Below, in pieces: positions 11,201 through 24,811 of a DNA stretch of 64,000 nt. A program made the translations under genes and the position numbers. Every line of letters begins with the position of its first letter. The stretch's first letter is position 1. Source of the DNA: Chlorops oryzae (lineage: Eukaryota > Arthropoda > Insecta > Diptera > Chloropidae); contig CM035807.1 of NCBI GenBank assembly GCA_020466095.1, positions 108,268,906-108,332,905 on the forward strand, given 5' to 3'. Below the pieces are notes generated by a model. It saw only the letters and a list, made by a program, of their open reading frames with translations, made no database searches and had not been told where the DNA came from.

Positions 11201-14200
11201 CAGGGAAAAAAAAACACTGGGTAACCTTGCATTTTTTAAGTTTTTATAGTCGAGGAATATTGTAGGTATGTAGTAAAATACCTACTAATAAAATAGTACA
11301 GTGAAGTCCCTCATGGATGATCACCAATTTTGAGGCAATTTTTTTCAGCTTTTTGAAGTTTTTGAAGTTTTTTTCTCTGTAAGAAATGTCGATTGTAGAC
11401 GTCTGATTTGAGAAGTTTCCCCTTTCATTATTCTGTTTAATACTAAGGAACTTCACTGCATTCTGAAAGCACGTATCACATTGATTTTATGTAAGTCAAT
11501 TGCCTGTAATTAACCAGTTAATTGGGTGCTACTCAGAAGAACACTTAAATTCTATGTAATTTTCCCAGGTTGATTGATTAGCTGGAAAATTCTTAATTAA
11601 AAACAAACGAAAAGTCACACAAGAAGCTAATTTAACCCAAGTCGATCTGTCACAAACTTGAAAATCAATTTCTTTCGATTCTCACTCACTTAACCCTCAA
11701 ATTTTTGGCTCCGTCTCTAGACAGACTTTTTTCGAACAAATTACCTAAAAAAAACTAATAATAATAATTTCAGATTCGTATTTTCCTACCCAAAATTAAG
11801 TCAAATCTGAACTTTTCATTGAAAAAAAAAATTGTGACATTAGAGGGTTAATAGCATCGTCAGACGAAACACCTTCAATGGAAATACTTTCATAGGAACA
11901 TAAATATATAAATGCATTAAACTTACCCTGATTCGCTCAATCGTTGACTTATCCGTCCAAACCGACTGACAACAGAGCGTCAATATTGCATACAAACTGC
12001 AAAAAAAAAAAAAAAATTTCAGATAAAATATAAGTATGAGAATATATGTATGTATGAATTTCGAAATCGTTTTCACTTTTATGCGCTCCCAAAAAAGATA
12101 AATCAACAAATGAAGCGGCGGCTTTTATCAACGAAGAAAATGAGCAACCAAATGCGATTCCATTCAGGCGCATTCGAGGCGTGATGTTGCAATTAAAAAG
12201 GAAAAAAAAGAAAAAAATAATATAGGCGAGAAGAAAAATATCATATGAAGATGCAAATCTTCAATTCTGGGGTAATTACAAGAAAAAGTAATCAATACGA
12301 TTGCGAGTTGAGTCGTTTGAAAAGCCCTCAGAGCATTACAAGCGGTCGGCTTTTTCGATAGAAAAAATTTCGAGCATATTTTTTACACTTGAAAAATTAA
12401 GACTAAAAGCATTCATAGCTTTCTGCATCGACCGAATGGCAATCAATTTTCGGTTCTTACACTTAATTTCAAATATTCAAATCGAAATATTTTCCTTTCA
12501 ATGTCGCATATTCGCTGCATTCATTACAGCTCTTGAAAGTGCTTATCCAATATCCTCCCACTCTGATGTCATACTCTGATTTTAAGTATGGACTAACTTC
12601 GATTAATTACTGAGACTCTTAATAAACAAAATTCCGGATACTTTTTGCTCTAACAACGAATTTTCAAGTCCTTTTTTCGACCCCGATCTACAAAATTTTT
12701 CTGCTTAAAATTCGAAACAGTTATAAAAGCATTCTAATATCGTTCAATACAAATTCTCGCTTGCCTGGAAGCCGTCTTTCATAGAACTAGCAGTATTATA
12801 AAGGAGAATAACCGCCTGTTTCCAACAGCTCTGGAAATCCTTTGCAGCGAATCCTGCACATATTCAATACAAACATATGGAACCACTTTTAATCATTTCC
12901 GTGTTGTTAATCAAGCCACCACAAAACTAGCGATTCCACCAGTCACTAATTGTGGCGATCAGTCCCTTGCTTATCCACAACGCTGTCGAATTTAACATGG
13001 CGATGTCATTGCCAGGGACGGGTCGTCATTTCATACCTTATCTTAAGCTTACCATTTCGCATCTTTAGAGCGAAAGGGCAGAAATTGAGCTAGGGATGGT
13101 GAACGAATTTTTTCTCCGGTTGACTAGCACAAGGTTAAGCCCATAGAAGAGGGAAATTAAATACATTGAAAATATATTCATATTTTCTACCACTTGACAT
13201 CACTGATGTGAGAGGTTGTGAGTCATGAGGGAGTATAAATGCTCACCAACAGTGAGAAAAAGCCTTCCTATATCTGATCTGAAGAGAGTATAGTCTGTCT
13301 TTTATTCTATATTTTTGTGACATACATATTTCGGTGGCGACCTACTGACACAGGGCTGCTCTTTTGATTTTATAGTATACGCAGTTAAGAATGACGCCTA
13401 CAATTCTCATTTCGTTTGTAAAATGGGACACATAAGACTCGCAGAATTTCTGAAGATTTTTAACGACGTGATACAGTTGGGTAATATCGATATTTGATAA
13501 TCGATAGTTTCAATAGTCGATAGCTTCCATAATCGATAGGTTCAAAAATCGATATATTCAATAATCGATTATTTTAGTGATCGATATTTTCAACAATCGA
13601 TAGTTTCGATAATTGATCGTTTCTACAATCGATAGTTTGATAATCGATAATTTTGACTAATCGATAATTTTTATAATCGAAATATGAATTTTCGAACGAC
13701 TCTCGCTCTTTTCTAAATAAGGGCATTTTTTGGAAGTCTGTCCATTTCAAAAAGAAGAAAGCCACATATAACCATATATCGCACACCCTCTTCTAAAGGA
13801 ACAACAAATTTTTAATTTGAGTTATATGTGATTTTTCCTAAGATCACTGTCTAGAAAGACCGAACAAAATTCCATTCGTTTTTCTATATAATAATTGTGC
13901 CGAGAAAAAAGTCCGTAATGCTTTCGTCTTGACTCTGATTGACACTGCGATGCATTTTGTTTATTGCGTTTTCTAAATAATGAGAGAATTTCATCAGTTG
14001 TGCTCACCTTAGAAACAGGTGCATATTTTCAATGTACATACATATAGCCATATATCGCACACCCTCTTCTAAAGAGACACAAGTAAAAAATTTCATTTTT
14101 CAGAAAACGCCAAAAAAAAAAACAAAATATTTTTATTCTATATTTTTGTGACTAGAAATATATCACATATTTCGTTGGCGACATACTGACTACAGCGCTG

Positions 14201-17200
14201 CGCTTTTGATTGTAATTGGTTTCATAAGATTGCATGTCTTGAGTATTTGCATGAATTCCTGCTCTATTGGAAACCAGGCATGAATTTTCAATTAGCTTAA
14301 AATATGTTACTAGCATGAAATGAAACAAAATGGGACCTAGAGGCCGTAGGACTTACCTCGGATGATGCAACCGACAGAACAAAATAGAGGAACTGGTCGC
14401 GTTTTGCGGACCCCAGGATAGACCGGGAATTTTAAACACGCAAGAAGAAGAAGGATAGCATGAAATAGTGCTTCCTTGACATTTTGGTTACTTTCAACTT
14501 TAAGGCGAATTAAAAAATTCAGAGTTCCAGAAAAGATTGGCCTTAAAAAAATATTTTTAAATATAGTGTCCTATAAAGAGGATTTTAGGAGTTAATGGAC
14601 TCCGTCAACTTGAGCTCTATATATGTAATACCATTAAGAAAATTATCTTTCTATGAGAATCACTCCCAATTAGAACTTAAAGCTTTACAGTGATCTTCAA
14701 AAAACATCAATGAAATTGAAAATATCAAAAATTTTAGAGACCTTCCATATAACCGTGATATTTTAAATCAAAATCCATTAATGAATATATTTATCTGATA
14801 TTTTTCCAGAGCTTCACGCAAAACTGCGCTTTTAAAAGAAAAACAAGTTGTTGTTTTTCTTATTTTCCTACGAAAACTTCTCAACTTCGCAGCACGTTGT
14901 CATGCGAACAGGTGCAGTGATTGAAAAAAGCGTGGGAGCCGAAGCGATTGTTTTAATCGCGATTAGTGTTAAATGCTCGACTGCTTAAATATTGCGTGCA
15001 TGATGAATTTCATTGCATAAAAAATACAGTCTTGAAATTTGATTTTTTTTTTTTTTTTTTTCAAATAGGAACAAATTTTGATTTTGACAGCGGATTTCCG
15101 AGAAGCTGCTGCTCAAATTGAATACGTTCATTCATTTAATTAATAATGGCTTTTAAAATACACATTAACGTCATTGATTTCAGATTTTTATTAAATAATT
15201 TAATTAAATAAATTTTCATGTTAAAAGATCATAAATTCATTTCAATCATGCATAAATCGTTCCATCATTACATCCGATTGGAAATCATTAATAAACAAAA
15301 AATTATTAAATGATCCGCCCTTCCATTTAAAAGTTGATCTATTTTCGAATATGTGAGCTTTTGGAATGCGAGGCTCGCGCTCGCGCTCGCCAGCTTCATT
15401 CTCATCCCAATTGTTTTCATGTGTTTTAATGGATTTTAAGTAAAAGCGCGTATGTCATAAAAGTCAAAGAAACCCAAATATGTGAGATTAATATTTATGG
15501 TCTCTTGTGTTAAGTAAGTGAAATGAGGGCGTGCTACATCGCACAGTAAGCTCTTCAAATAGAACAAAAACGGTCTTTATTTATTATAATTATCAAGCAA
15601 TTAAATTCAATTAAAGGGTTATGAAGAAAGAGAGTGAGTGCGTGAGTGAGAGAGTTCTCCGCCATTAAACTAACGCAGAAACTTATCGAAGGAGAGTGGA
15701 AGCTTTATTCTTGCGGCGAGCCTTCGATTTTCAAAGCCATCTTCGAAACTAAGTTTAATTATGTAAACTTTTTGAGGACACCGGGTAGATCAGAAGAACT
15801 ATCGATAGTTGCGACCATCGATAGTCTCGTTAATCGATAGTCGAAATATCGATAGTATCGATAGATACATAAAATATATCGGTTGATATATTTTAAAATT
15901 TAAGCTAATTTCATTGGCAAATTGCTAGTGATTTCAATCGAGCATATTTGAGCTGTTTAACGCTTAAATATCCACCATTTTTAAGTTTTATATTTAAAAA
16001 TAATGCTGGTCCTATAATAAATCAATAAAATATTGTGCATAAGTATCCCTCCTCAACTTATATCACGTGATTATATACAAGGAGCCGAATTTTAAAGCCT
16101 TTTTTCTCAATTTCCATACTTTGTAACCATAGTATACGCAGTTAATGATGCGCCTACAATTCTCATTTTGTTTGTAAAATGGTACACATAAGACTCGCAA
16201 AATTTCTGAAGATTTGTAACGACGTGATAGAGCTGGGGAACTATCGATAATTTGATAATCGATAGTTTCGATAGTCGATAGTTTCCATAATCGATTGTTT
16301 CGGTAATCGATGTTTCGTAATCGATCGGTTCAAAAATCGATAGCTTCAACAATCGATAATTTCAATAATCGATCAGTTTAATAATCGATTGTTTTAATGA
16401 TCGATAATTCAAAAAACGATAGTTTCGATAAGTTATCGTTTCTAGAATCGATAATTTCGATAAACGATAATTTTAATAATCGAAAGATGAATTTTCGAGC
16501 GACTCTCGCCCTAATCTAAATAAGGGCATTTTTTGGAATCTGTCCATTTCAAAAACAATAAAGCCACATACATACATATAACCATATATCGAACATCCTC
16601 TTCTAAAGAGACACAACTCAAAATTTTTCATTTTTCAGAAAACGCAAAAAACAAAATGCATCGCAGTGTCAATCAAAGCAAGAAGAAAGGCATTGACGGG
16701 TTTTTCGTAGGGATGGGCAAAATGGGAAAATACATCGATATATATCGTGTCGATATATATAAAAAGCATCGAAACTGAAACGATACTATATTAAAAATGA
16801 CGATTGTACTAAAATAAAGTACAGTGTACCTTGTGCTTAAGGAGAACCTCCTAAGCGGACATTATTCTAAACGGACAGATTTCAGGAATTTTCTAGTGCT
16901 CCTGTTTCTCAAATACTTTCCTCTTAAGCGAACACCTCTGTTAAGCGGACATACATTTCGGTCCCATAGGTGTCTGCTTAAGACAGAGTACACTGTACAT
17001 ATTTTAGATAAAATTGGAGTGTACAAAAGGACGTTCTCAGATGGAATGATAAGATATGATACGATAAGATAAGACATGAACGATTAAAATGCCGCTTTAT
17101 ATCCAAGCGAAATACGTGTGAATAAAATAAAATATCGCTTTCGATGTCGGGAAAATTATATCGATATACGATATATCGCCGAGCAAAACTATCAGCATAA

Positions 17201-17711
17201 ACATTCGATATATCATTATAAAAATATCGATGTTTTGATATATCGATTTTTTTTGCCCATTTCTAGTTGTTCGGCTTTCTATAATATCAAAAACGGAATA
17301 TAACTTTTCGTGCAGGTAGAGAGGTGAGCTATGATCAAAGTCCATATGTTAACTCAAAATTGACGATTTTTGAGTTGTGTCACCTTAGAAGAGGGTGTGC
17401 GATATATATGCAAGTCGCATAGGTTTTACGCGGGACGTCTCGCGCCAGTAAGAAGGAAGAAGGAGATGGTACTCGCCAGGCAAAAAAAGGTTAAAAGACA
17501 GAAATACTTTTCGTGAATACCTATGACAGTCAGACGTATAACTCGTCTTAATAACATTTCTTTACTTCTCGATGCAGATCGGAAACATAAAAAAATATTC
17601 CTATTAATACGAGTGCTTTTCATGAACTCTTTTATATGAATTTTAATTCTAAGATATGTAAAGAAATCGATGAAAGCCTTACCTGATAATTTTTAGTAAG
17701 CTCGAAGCCAT
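8207..17711 (-). CDS. ADAMTS-like (ADAMTSL) gene 1, N-terminal exons; continues beyond the left edge
   Basis: Three coding exons on the minus strand: 17683-17711 (ATG to AG|GTAAGG, phase 2), 11927-11996 (acceptor TTTTTGCAG, donor AGG|GTAAGT, phase 0) and 8207-8715 (acceptor TTTTCCAG, donor CG|GTGAGT, phase 2). Joined in frame they give a signal peptide split across exons 1 and 2 (MASSLLKIIS then LYAILTLCCQSVWT), a basic stretch, a Ser/Thr-rich region with likely O- and N-glycosylation, and the first half of a TSP1 domain, WGNWSKWSDCSRSCGTG. The TSP1 is cut at the same place and phase as in ADAMTSL gene 2 (52104), so the two are probably tandem paralogues. Expected next are Cys-rich, spacer, more TSP1 and PLAC exons; none is visible from 1 to 8206. 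ADAMTSL proteins are secreted, non-proteolytic matrix organisers; Drosophila lonely heart and nolo are the likely relatives, but I cannot say which this is. Confidence 0.8.
9807..9894. mobile_element. 88-bp hairpin MITE with TACAGTCGACTCT ends
   Basis: The two halves are almost perfect inverted copies over about 24 bases, starting TACAGTCGACTCT and ending with its complement. TA at both ends suggests a Tc1/mariner-type target. It resembles, but is distinct from, the elements at 28051 and 31839. Confidence 0.75.
10717..11201 (+). mobile_element. GC-rich A-tailed dispersed repeat, copy 1
   Basis: About 485 bases nearly identical to 30463-30951, from GTTCCGG to CCTCCTCGCC. It has far higher GC than its surroundings. 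Copy 2 ends in a poly(A) run, so the plus strand is the likely sense strand of a non-LTR retrotransposon 3' end or a SINE-like derivative. ORFs across it on the minus strand are incidental. Confidence 0.65.
13376..14120. repeat. Microsatellite-bearing repeat family, copy 1 (CGATA core)
   Basis: The left flank includes AAGACTCGCAGAATTT and GACGTGAT; the right flank includes GATGAATTTTCG, CTAAATAAGGGCATTTTTTG and CGCACACCCTCTTCTAAAG. Between them, about 13480-13690, is a degenerate ~18-bp tandem array whose unit contains AATCGATAGTTT. The same flanks occur at 16128-16640 and 49903-50830. Confidence 0.75.
16128..16640. repeat. Microsatellite-bearing repeat family, copy 2 (CGATA core)
   Basis: Flanks match copy 1 closely. 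The core at about 16236-16490 is an array of ATCGATA-type units with altered spacing. More CGATA motifs follow at 16735-16760 and 17155-17250, the latter outside the repeat proper. Confidence 0.75.
16820..16997. mobile_element. MITE (TACAGTG family), full copy
   Basis: It starts TACAGTGTACC and ends GAGTACACTGTA, with internal inverted AAGCGGACA motifs. At 178 bp it matches the size of the copy at 4699-4877. Confidence 0.75.
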
Positions 17712-17948
17712 CCTTTCACTAGAAATTCCCCATTCATTGATCGAAGCGAGGTCCCAATTTTATTTCGAATAAATATGTATGTATTATCTCGTGACACTTA
17801 ACACCACAGCACACACTGCAACTATAATCTGTAATTGAAGATAAAGCAAATATAATATAAATCTTTTTAAAAATGTTTTTACTAATTTTTTTGACAAAAT
17901 CACACTTAATTTGTTGCTTATCACGCGTTTTTTCTTCTTTCCATTCAG

Positions 17949-18036
17949 AAAAACTGGAAGACAACGCTTCAAAACTATTGCTATGAAATCATCATCGGAG
18001 AGTCGTCATACCATTCGCAAAAGGCTTCAGTGTCAA
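17949..18036 (+). other. Possible internal exon of an unknown plus-strand transcript
   Basis: A strong acceptor (TTCTTCTTTCCATTCAG ending at 17948) and donor (GTGAGTC at 18037) enclose 88 bases that are open in the frame reading KTGRQRFKTIAMKSSSESRH. It lies just beyond the first exon of ADAMTSL gene 1, on the other strand. There is no homology and no partner exon, so it is weak. Confidence 0.2.
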
Positions 18037-19692
18037 GTGAGTCTGAGTCAAGAGAGTTTCAGTTTGAATATGACTTTTTTCAAAAATAATTACTTTTTCA
18101 ATAAAATTTTTTATAGAGCATATAAGTATGTGCATACATACATACATCATCGTGAGAATGTCATCGATTTAAATTTATGATTTTCATATTGAACTCCTTC
18201 CTAGAAAAAAATCGCATTAGCTCATCAAAAATATGATTCAATGCAAAGAATATGCTTCGATCTCTAACTAGATCGACTAATCTTTGAAACAGGGAAGTTA
18301 GGGCGCCAAAATCTGTTCAATTTAACATCAGTTGCCGTTCTATAGTGGACCTGATTCAGAACCTATTTTATTTTTATTTTATTTATTTCATTTCGAAGGT
18401 AGTGAATCTGTTTGTGATTATCACATAGAAAAATTTCAAGTGGAAGATTAAAAATATATTCTTTATTTTAGGAGATTCAAAAGACTTTAAGTCCGAAGTC
18501 AGACATACCTAAAACATGTTCCGGAACATTCAGTTCGTAGGCAAGAGACGCAGGAGGCAAGGAAAAGTTTCTTTGACCTTGGCTTACGAAGTGCTTGGTC
18601 CATGATGTGGGTTCAAAGACCCACCCGAAATGTGAGGCATCATATTAGGATTTATATATATCTGTGATTTCAGCGATCGCATTCGATCGAGATCACCAAT
18701 ATTCTTGCACCTTCTAAACCGAACCGGATCGCTCTATAATAAAATCTGAACAGCTCGAAACCGGGTAGGGCTTACGGACCTAATTATGTGTTTAAAACAA
18801 AGAACAGTGCTCGTCATAAAGTATTTCATTCTGAATAATGACAGGTTCGATAGGGGACAACGCCTTTTTTCGAGCTCAAAATTATGTGACAGTGGAATTC
18901 GTCGATTTCGAAATGCATTCGTTTTGAAAAGTTTCATCAGAGCCGAAATATTTCCACTCCTAAAATCTTAAAGACGAAAATGAATTTGGACAAAAAAGAT
19001 TAGAAATTAATTTTAGCTACAATTTTTCCTCATTTATTTCACTCCTATCGTAATAATTTGCGGCAAAAGCTCTCAAAACCAAAGTTTCAAAGTTGCTCCA
19101 AAATTGCGAAAAGAAAACTTTTTCCCATTAGAAAACTTCAACGAAGAGTATTCAACCTTAAACGAAACTTTTCAATTATTTCTATTTAAAATCATCTAGA
19201 GAGCTTTCTTCCACTTATTATTATTTTTTTTTTTTTGTGCACTTTCTTGAAAGCTCGTGTGTCAATTAGAAACTCAATCAATTAATTAAGTCAATGCAAA
19301 GTTTTCTATTTGAGATTTCGAATTCCACATTCCTTGAAGAACGAGGGAAAAAAGAATAAATTCAAAAAGTTCGACCTTTCAATCTCCCCGGTCACTCTCT
19401 CTCTATCGCTCTCCAGAGCTCTAAATTGTTTATGGACATTTTATCGTCAAAGACAAATATGGTCAATAGATAAATTCGAAACATTTGCGCCAAACTTGAC
19501 AACGAATTTAAAATACTTTGAAAGTCAAAATCATAAGCTTGAACATTGAAAAAAAAAAATCAAAATAAATAAAAATCGAACTCAAGTGCTTAATAGAGCA
19601 CGATGCTGTGAACTGGCGTTTCTGTTCTCCACCCTCAAAAATTAAAAAAAAAAAATAAAAATAAAAAAATTTAAATAAAATAAAAATAAACA

Positions 19693-20622
19693 AGTAAGGG
19701 TGTTATAGTCAGGCGAGCCTGACAATAGAATACCCGACACAGACACACATGTTCAAATAATTTTTAATATCAAGAGGTGTTTAAGACCATAAGGGGCCCC
19801 ATATACCGACTTTTGATAGATTTCTTTATGAAAACTGCCCCTTTGCCACGCCCACTTTTCCAATTTTTTTGAACTCTAATCGGAGGCCTAAATATACGCG
19901 CAAATTTAAGTTACATTGAAATATTTGGAAAAAGTCAGATTTTGGGGCAGTTTTGAGATTTTTGTGACAGACCCTAGTACGGGAGGTACCCTTAAAAATG
20001 GACCGATCAAGGAAATTTTTTGGAAAGATGTTTAAGGCTACAAAGGAAGCATAAGTGCCAAATTTCGTTCAAGTCCCATTTGAATTTCGGGTGTAGGAGA
20101 CAATTTTCGAAAAACGCCCTTTTGCCACGCCCACTTTTCCAATTTGTACTTGCCTTTAAACATGTTCAAATGCCAAATTTCATCAAAATATCTTGAAAAA
20201 CTTCGATTTTAGAGCAGTTTTTGTGATTTTCGTAACAGACCCTAGTACTGGAGGTACCCCTAAAAATGGTCCGATCGGGTCCACTCTCGAACTTGTTCTT
20301 ACTCATGTCCCCGTGAGCACGCATACCAAATTTTGTCGAGATAGCTCAACTCCTTCGATAAGATAACCTACGAGACGGACATGTCTAAATCGAATTCCTG
20401 GTGACGCTGATCATTCATATCGACTAACTATGTACTCAACATTTCGGAGACACACGCTTACAACGTTTTAAAAAAGCATGTCTAAATCAGAATTCTCCTG
20501 CGATGTAGCGCTGATCTGATTTCTTATATATCATTTTGTATGGTCTATCTCGACTGGTTCTGGGTGTTACACACAACCACACAAACGCAATATACCCTCG
20601 ACACAGAGTGTGTCGGGTATAA
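19693..20622 (+). mobile_element. Helentron/DINE-1-like element, left copy
   Basis: It begins with a near-palindrome GTCAGGCGAGCCTGAC, then a short motif ATACCCGACACA. It ends in a hairpin, CCTCGACACAGAGTGTGTCG, whose far side restores the same 12-mer inverted. Subterminal 12-bp inverted repeats plus a terminal stem-loop, without a coding region, fit non-autonomous Helitron-like helentrons. A ~930-bp body of diverged internal repeats (CCACGCCCACTTTTCCAATT twice) lies between. Confidence 0.6.
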
Positions 20623-21737
20623 AAACAAAAAAGCTTATGTATAAAAATAGAAACATCGAAAAAATTAGCAGCAGAGCAGAAGAGGGTGGTAGAGCGTCTA
20701 ACATTTTCATTTCGAAGTTTGCGTTGATCAATTTCAGATAAGTGTCGCTTTGCTTTGTGAGTACATAAACATTCAGCCTCGATGTGTACAAGAAAGCTCG
20801 TTCAAAAAAAAAAAAAAAAAAAAACTGGGACTACAAAACACAGTTCATTCAAAAAGGCGAACAAAAACTGTCATCGAAATCCGAAATCAAAGGAAAATAC
20901 ATAAAACCAAAATCGATCCATATCGGATACGCAACCGAGAACGGATCCAATGAAACGTGCGATTAGCGCTTTCAGTCATGTAGATGAGCGATGATGACAC
21001 GCCTCATACATAATGAAGCAATTTTTTTTTCCTTTTTTTTTGATTTTTTGATTTTTTTCCTTCACAAATCTGATGCATCGACAGCTCACATACAAGCTGC
21101 TGTGATTGATCTGATTATGTTACAAAAACAAAAATTAGAGCTTTGGCCTGCGAAGTGTATGAAAATTCTAATAATGATCGTGGGGGAGTGTCAAATCGCA
21201 TGAAGAAAATTCCATATTATGATCACTTTATTTTGTCCCTAGAAAGTATGACCTTTGAATGGATTTTGATGGTTCTGCTCCAGTTTCGGGTCGCCATTAA
21301 AAACCAATAAATCAAAGATTTCATTGAGCATTGGAGTCTTCGAAAAAAACAAGCACGAAAAATCGCGATGCTTGTCAAATTTTCAAATTATTTGATGTCA
21401 ACATATGTGACCGGAAAAAACGCACCGAACATTGGCGCAAATATTTCGTTTCGCGGCCTTCTCTATGCTCGGAATGATCAACAATTGGAGCAGCTTAACC
21501 ATGCGTGACGTTCGCTTTAGCTTAAAATTTAGCTTCACTTGGGGAAGGGCTAAGATTTTGTAATGCTCAAAGGCTTATCTTCATAATAGACTTATGCACG
21601 AACACATACACATATGAATGTATACAGATTTGCGGTCATGGTACAACATTTTTTTTCTTCCGACTTCAACTGAGGTAATGGGTAATGACCTTCGTACATG
21701 AACGTATGGATATCGTCTGAAGAGAACCCTTTATAAT

Positions 21738-22594
21738 TATACCCGATACACTCTGTGTCGAGGGTATATTGCGTTTGTGTGGTTGTGTGTAACACCCAGA
21801 ACTAGTCGAGATAGACCATACAAAATATATATAGAAATGATCAGCGTCACCAGGAGATTCGATTTAGACATGTCCGTCTGTCTGTCGTCTGTCTGTCCGT
21901 CCGTCTGTCTTGTATACAGTTATCTTATCGAAGGAGTTGAGCTATCTTGACGAAATTTGGTATGCGTGCTCACGGCAACATGAGTAAGAACAAGTTCGAG
22001 AATGGACCCGATCGGACCATTTTTAGGGGTACCTCCAGTACTAGGGTCTGTTACGAAAAATCACAAAAACTGCTCTAAAATCGAAGTTTTTCAAGATATT
22101 TTGTTGAAATTTGGTATTTGAACATGTTTAAAGGCAAGTACAAATTGTAAAAGTGGGCGTGGCAAAAGGGCGTTTTTCGAAAACTCTCTCCTACACCGGA
22201 ATTTCAAATGGGACTTGAACGAAATTTGGCACTTATGCTTCCTTTGTAGCCATAAGCATCCTCCCAAAAAATTTCCTAGATCGGTCCATTATTAACGGTA
22301 CCTCCAGTACTAGGGTCTGTCACAAAAATCCCAAAACTGCCTTAAAATCGGACTTTTTCAAAATATTTCAGTGAAACTTAAGATTTGAGCGTATATCTAA
22401 GCCTCCGATTAGAATTCCGAAAAATTGGAAAAGTGGGCGTGGCAAAGGGGCAGTTTTCATAAAGAAATCTATCAAAAGTCGGTATATGGAGCCCCTTATG
22501 GTCTTAAACACCTCTTGATATTAAAAATTATTTGAACATGTGTGTCTGTGTCGGGTATTCTATTGTCAGGCTCGCCTGACTATAACGCCCTTAC
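21738..22594 (-). mobile_element. Helentron/DINE-1-like element, right (inverted) copy
   Basis: An inverted copy of 19693-20622; the outer 100 bases differ at about one position. Near 21870-21910 it has a GTCT/GTCC microsatellite, a feature common in DINE-1-type elements of flies. The two copies form a long inverted repeat with a 1.1-kb spacer. Confidence 0.6.
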
Positions 22595-24811
22595 TTTTTT
22601 TTTTTTTTTTGAATTCGATGTTATTGAAATATATTTTGGTGATAAATTATTTTTGAATTCATTTGAAGGCACCCACATTCTTTCAACCGTTTCAATTTTC
22701 AATATAAGGCGTTGAGAACATAAAATAAAATGAAGCTTAATAAACTTTTCAATTTATGACACTTTTATGTTGTCGAGAATATAAAGTAGCAATCACAAAA
22801 AAGTAATTATATAGAGTCGCTGACATAGGCTCTGATTTAATTTATTAAATTAATTTATTTCTAATTTTGGTTAAAGCAGCGTCTATCAATTGTGATATCA
22901 GAGAGTCCCTGTGAGGCAATGAGGGGCAATGAATACTGTCCTCGTCAGGGGTTCGTTTTCAGGAGTCTCAGGACATCACTATCCTCGAATAAATTCAATT
23001 ACAGAGCATATCCCTCCCGAATTGTTGGCAAACGGAAAGCAACGCCAAGCCGACGAAAGAAAGAAGCAAGTGAAAACGGCCATGGAGCCACCTTAATCCC
23101 TTTGAGCACTTTCGGTTGCGGCTAGTAACGAATTTAAGGTCATCAGAAGCCGCAATTAAAATTATTTTTCCTTTTTTTTTTTGGATTGGTGTTGATGAGC
23201 GATTTAATTTGGTTGCCTTTAATCAATCTTGGAGCTTTGATATCGCCTTCATTTCGAATTAAATAGCGCTTACATACATATAGATCTTGTCTATGGAGAC
23301 CACAAAAAGTGGTTTGCGTCATTTCGGTTGCTCTTGTCACTTTGCTGGATGCTTGAAAATACTTCGTCAGTTGCTTTGTTTTCTTTTTTTCCCTTTTGTT
23401 TTCGTTTTTTGTTTGAGAAGTGAAGCGGTTGAGCAACACTTTCAAGTATTCAATAGGGCATGTTAATTTGATTTCTTAAAGGCATTGAAAAGTGTCCTCT
23501 CTCACTCTATCACTATCATTTCTCATCTCAAATACAGTACAATATTCTTTATTTTTTTTTATCGATTTTAGATGATAAAGAATTCCACTTTGCTCCCTCA
23601 GGGAAGCAAACACTCAAATAAATTTCGCTCTGGGAAAAGCGATAATAAATCCATTTGAAATTTCTCCATTGGATTTTTTCATCAACTACATCAAACCTCA
23701 AACCACTGACCTACATACATACAAATTCAAATACTTATTCAAAAATTCTAAATTTCAAATAAATTTGAAAGGGTCTTCCCGCACCAAATCAGGCCGAACT
23801 TTTTGGGAGAATTAATTGAAATTTAACGTTTTGAGCAATTTAAATATTCACCCTCATTGTAAGAAATTTCTCAGTCCATTGACGATTCTGGCGATGCTCT
23901 CTCCATAAAGCGAATGGTTTTTCAATGAAATTTCGATGCGAGACAAGGATGAAATGAAGGAATAGATTTTTATATACATACATACATACATACCTATCTA
24001 CATATTATACGAAAATTCTTTCAGATAACGAATAAGGAATGAGCTCATATTTTTTTAACCAAATTTTAAGTAAACCTAAACTTTCAATGTTGAATCTGAA
24101 AGATAATTTTTTCACTCGAAAATAAGTCTTCGGTATAGGAAAGCTCCACCCAAGGAGATTCTATATACATATGTATGTATGTATGTATGCAGAACTTTAA
24201 AGTCTGCAGCACATTGAAGTGGCACGTGCTTTGTCCAAAGCTTGGCTTCTTTGCAAGTTCCGTTGACATTCATATTTAACATTCATCATTTGTGATTTGT
24301 GGTCAAAAATTCATTCGTGCCACTGGCAAATTGCCATCGAAACAACCAATCTGTCAGTCTGCAACAACAACAGCAACAACAACAAAAACCTATTTTTTTT
24401 CTTAGAAGCTCTAAAGGAAACTCAATACCTTGCTCTGACTATCGTATCAAATTTATTACGGTTTGTATATCGTTGTGCATTGTGATACACACAATTGGCA
24501 CACTTCGTTAGTTATGGGCTGCCATCAATTTTAACGCTTTAATATAATTTTTATTAATAACGAATAGTTCTTAATTACTTAATCATAGCAATTTGTCTGA
24601 TTGTTAATTAACAGAGAATACCGCTTAAGAAACAATAAGCCGAACGGGCTCAGAGTCGAAAAATGATATCGCATTGGGTCCGCCAATACGAAACGGTGGC
24701 TTTCGGTTTCATGGATTCATATTCATCGGATCATTTTGGTGGATGTGTGGCGCTTAAAAGTGAAAAATGATTAGCGCCACATTTTCGATGAATTTGAATT
24801 TTTCAACGACT

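Larger units (their letters stand above)
8716..11926. other. Intron 2 of ADAMTSL gene 1
   Basis: A 3.2-kb intron with no credible gene. It contains the 88-bp hairpin at 9807-9894 and the A-tailed dispersed repeat at 10717-11201. The remainder appears to be unique AT-rich sequence. Confidence 0.6.
11997..17682. other. Intron 1 of ADAMTSL gene 1
   Basis: A 5.7-kb intron with no supported gene. It holds two copies of the microsatellite-bearing repeat family (13376-14120 and 16128-16640), a further cluster of CGATA motifs at 15798-15870, and a TACAGTG MITE (16820-16997). Confidence 0.6.

Noticed and set aside
12301..12579. 92-codon plus-strand ORF in ADAMTSL intron 1
   Set aside because: No recognisable motif, no signal peptide or splice context; length is within chance for this sequence.
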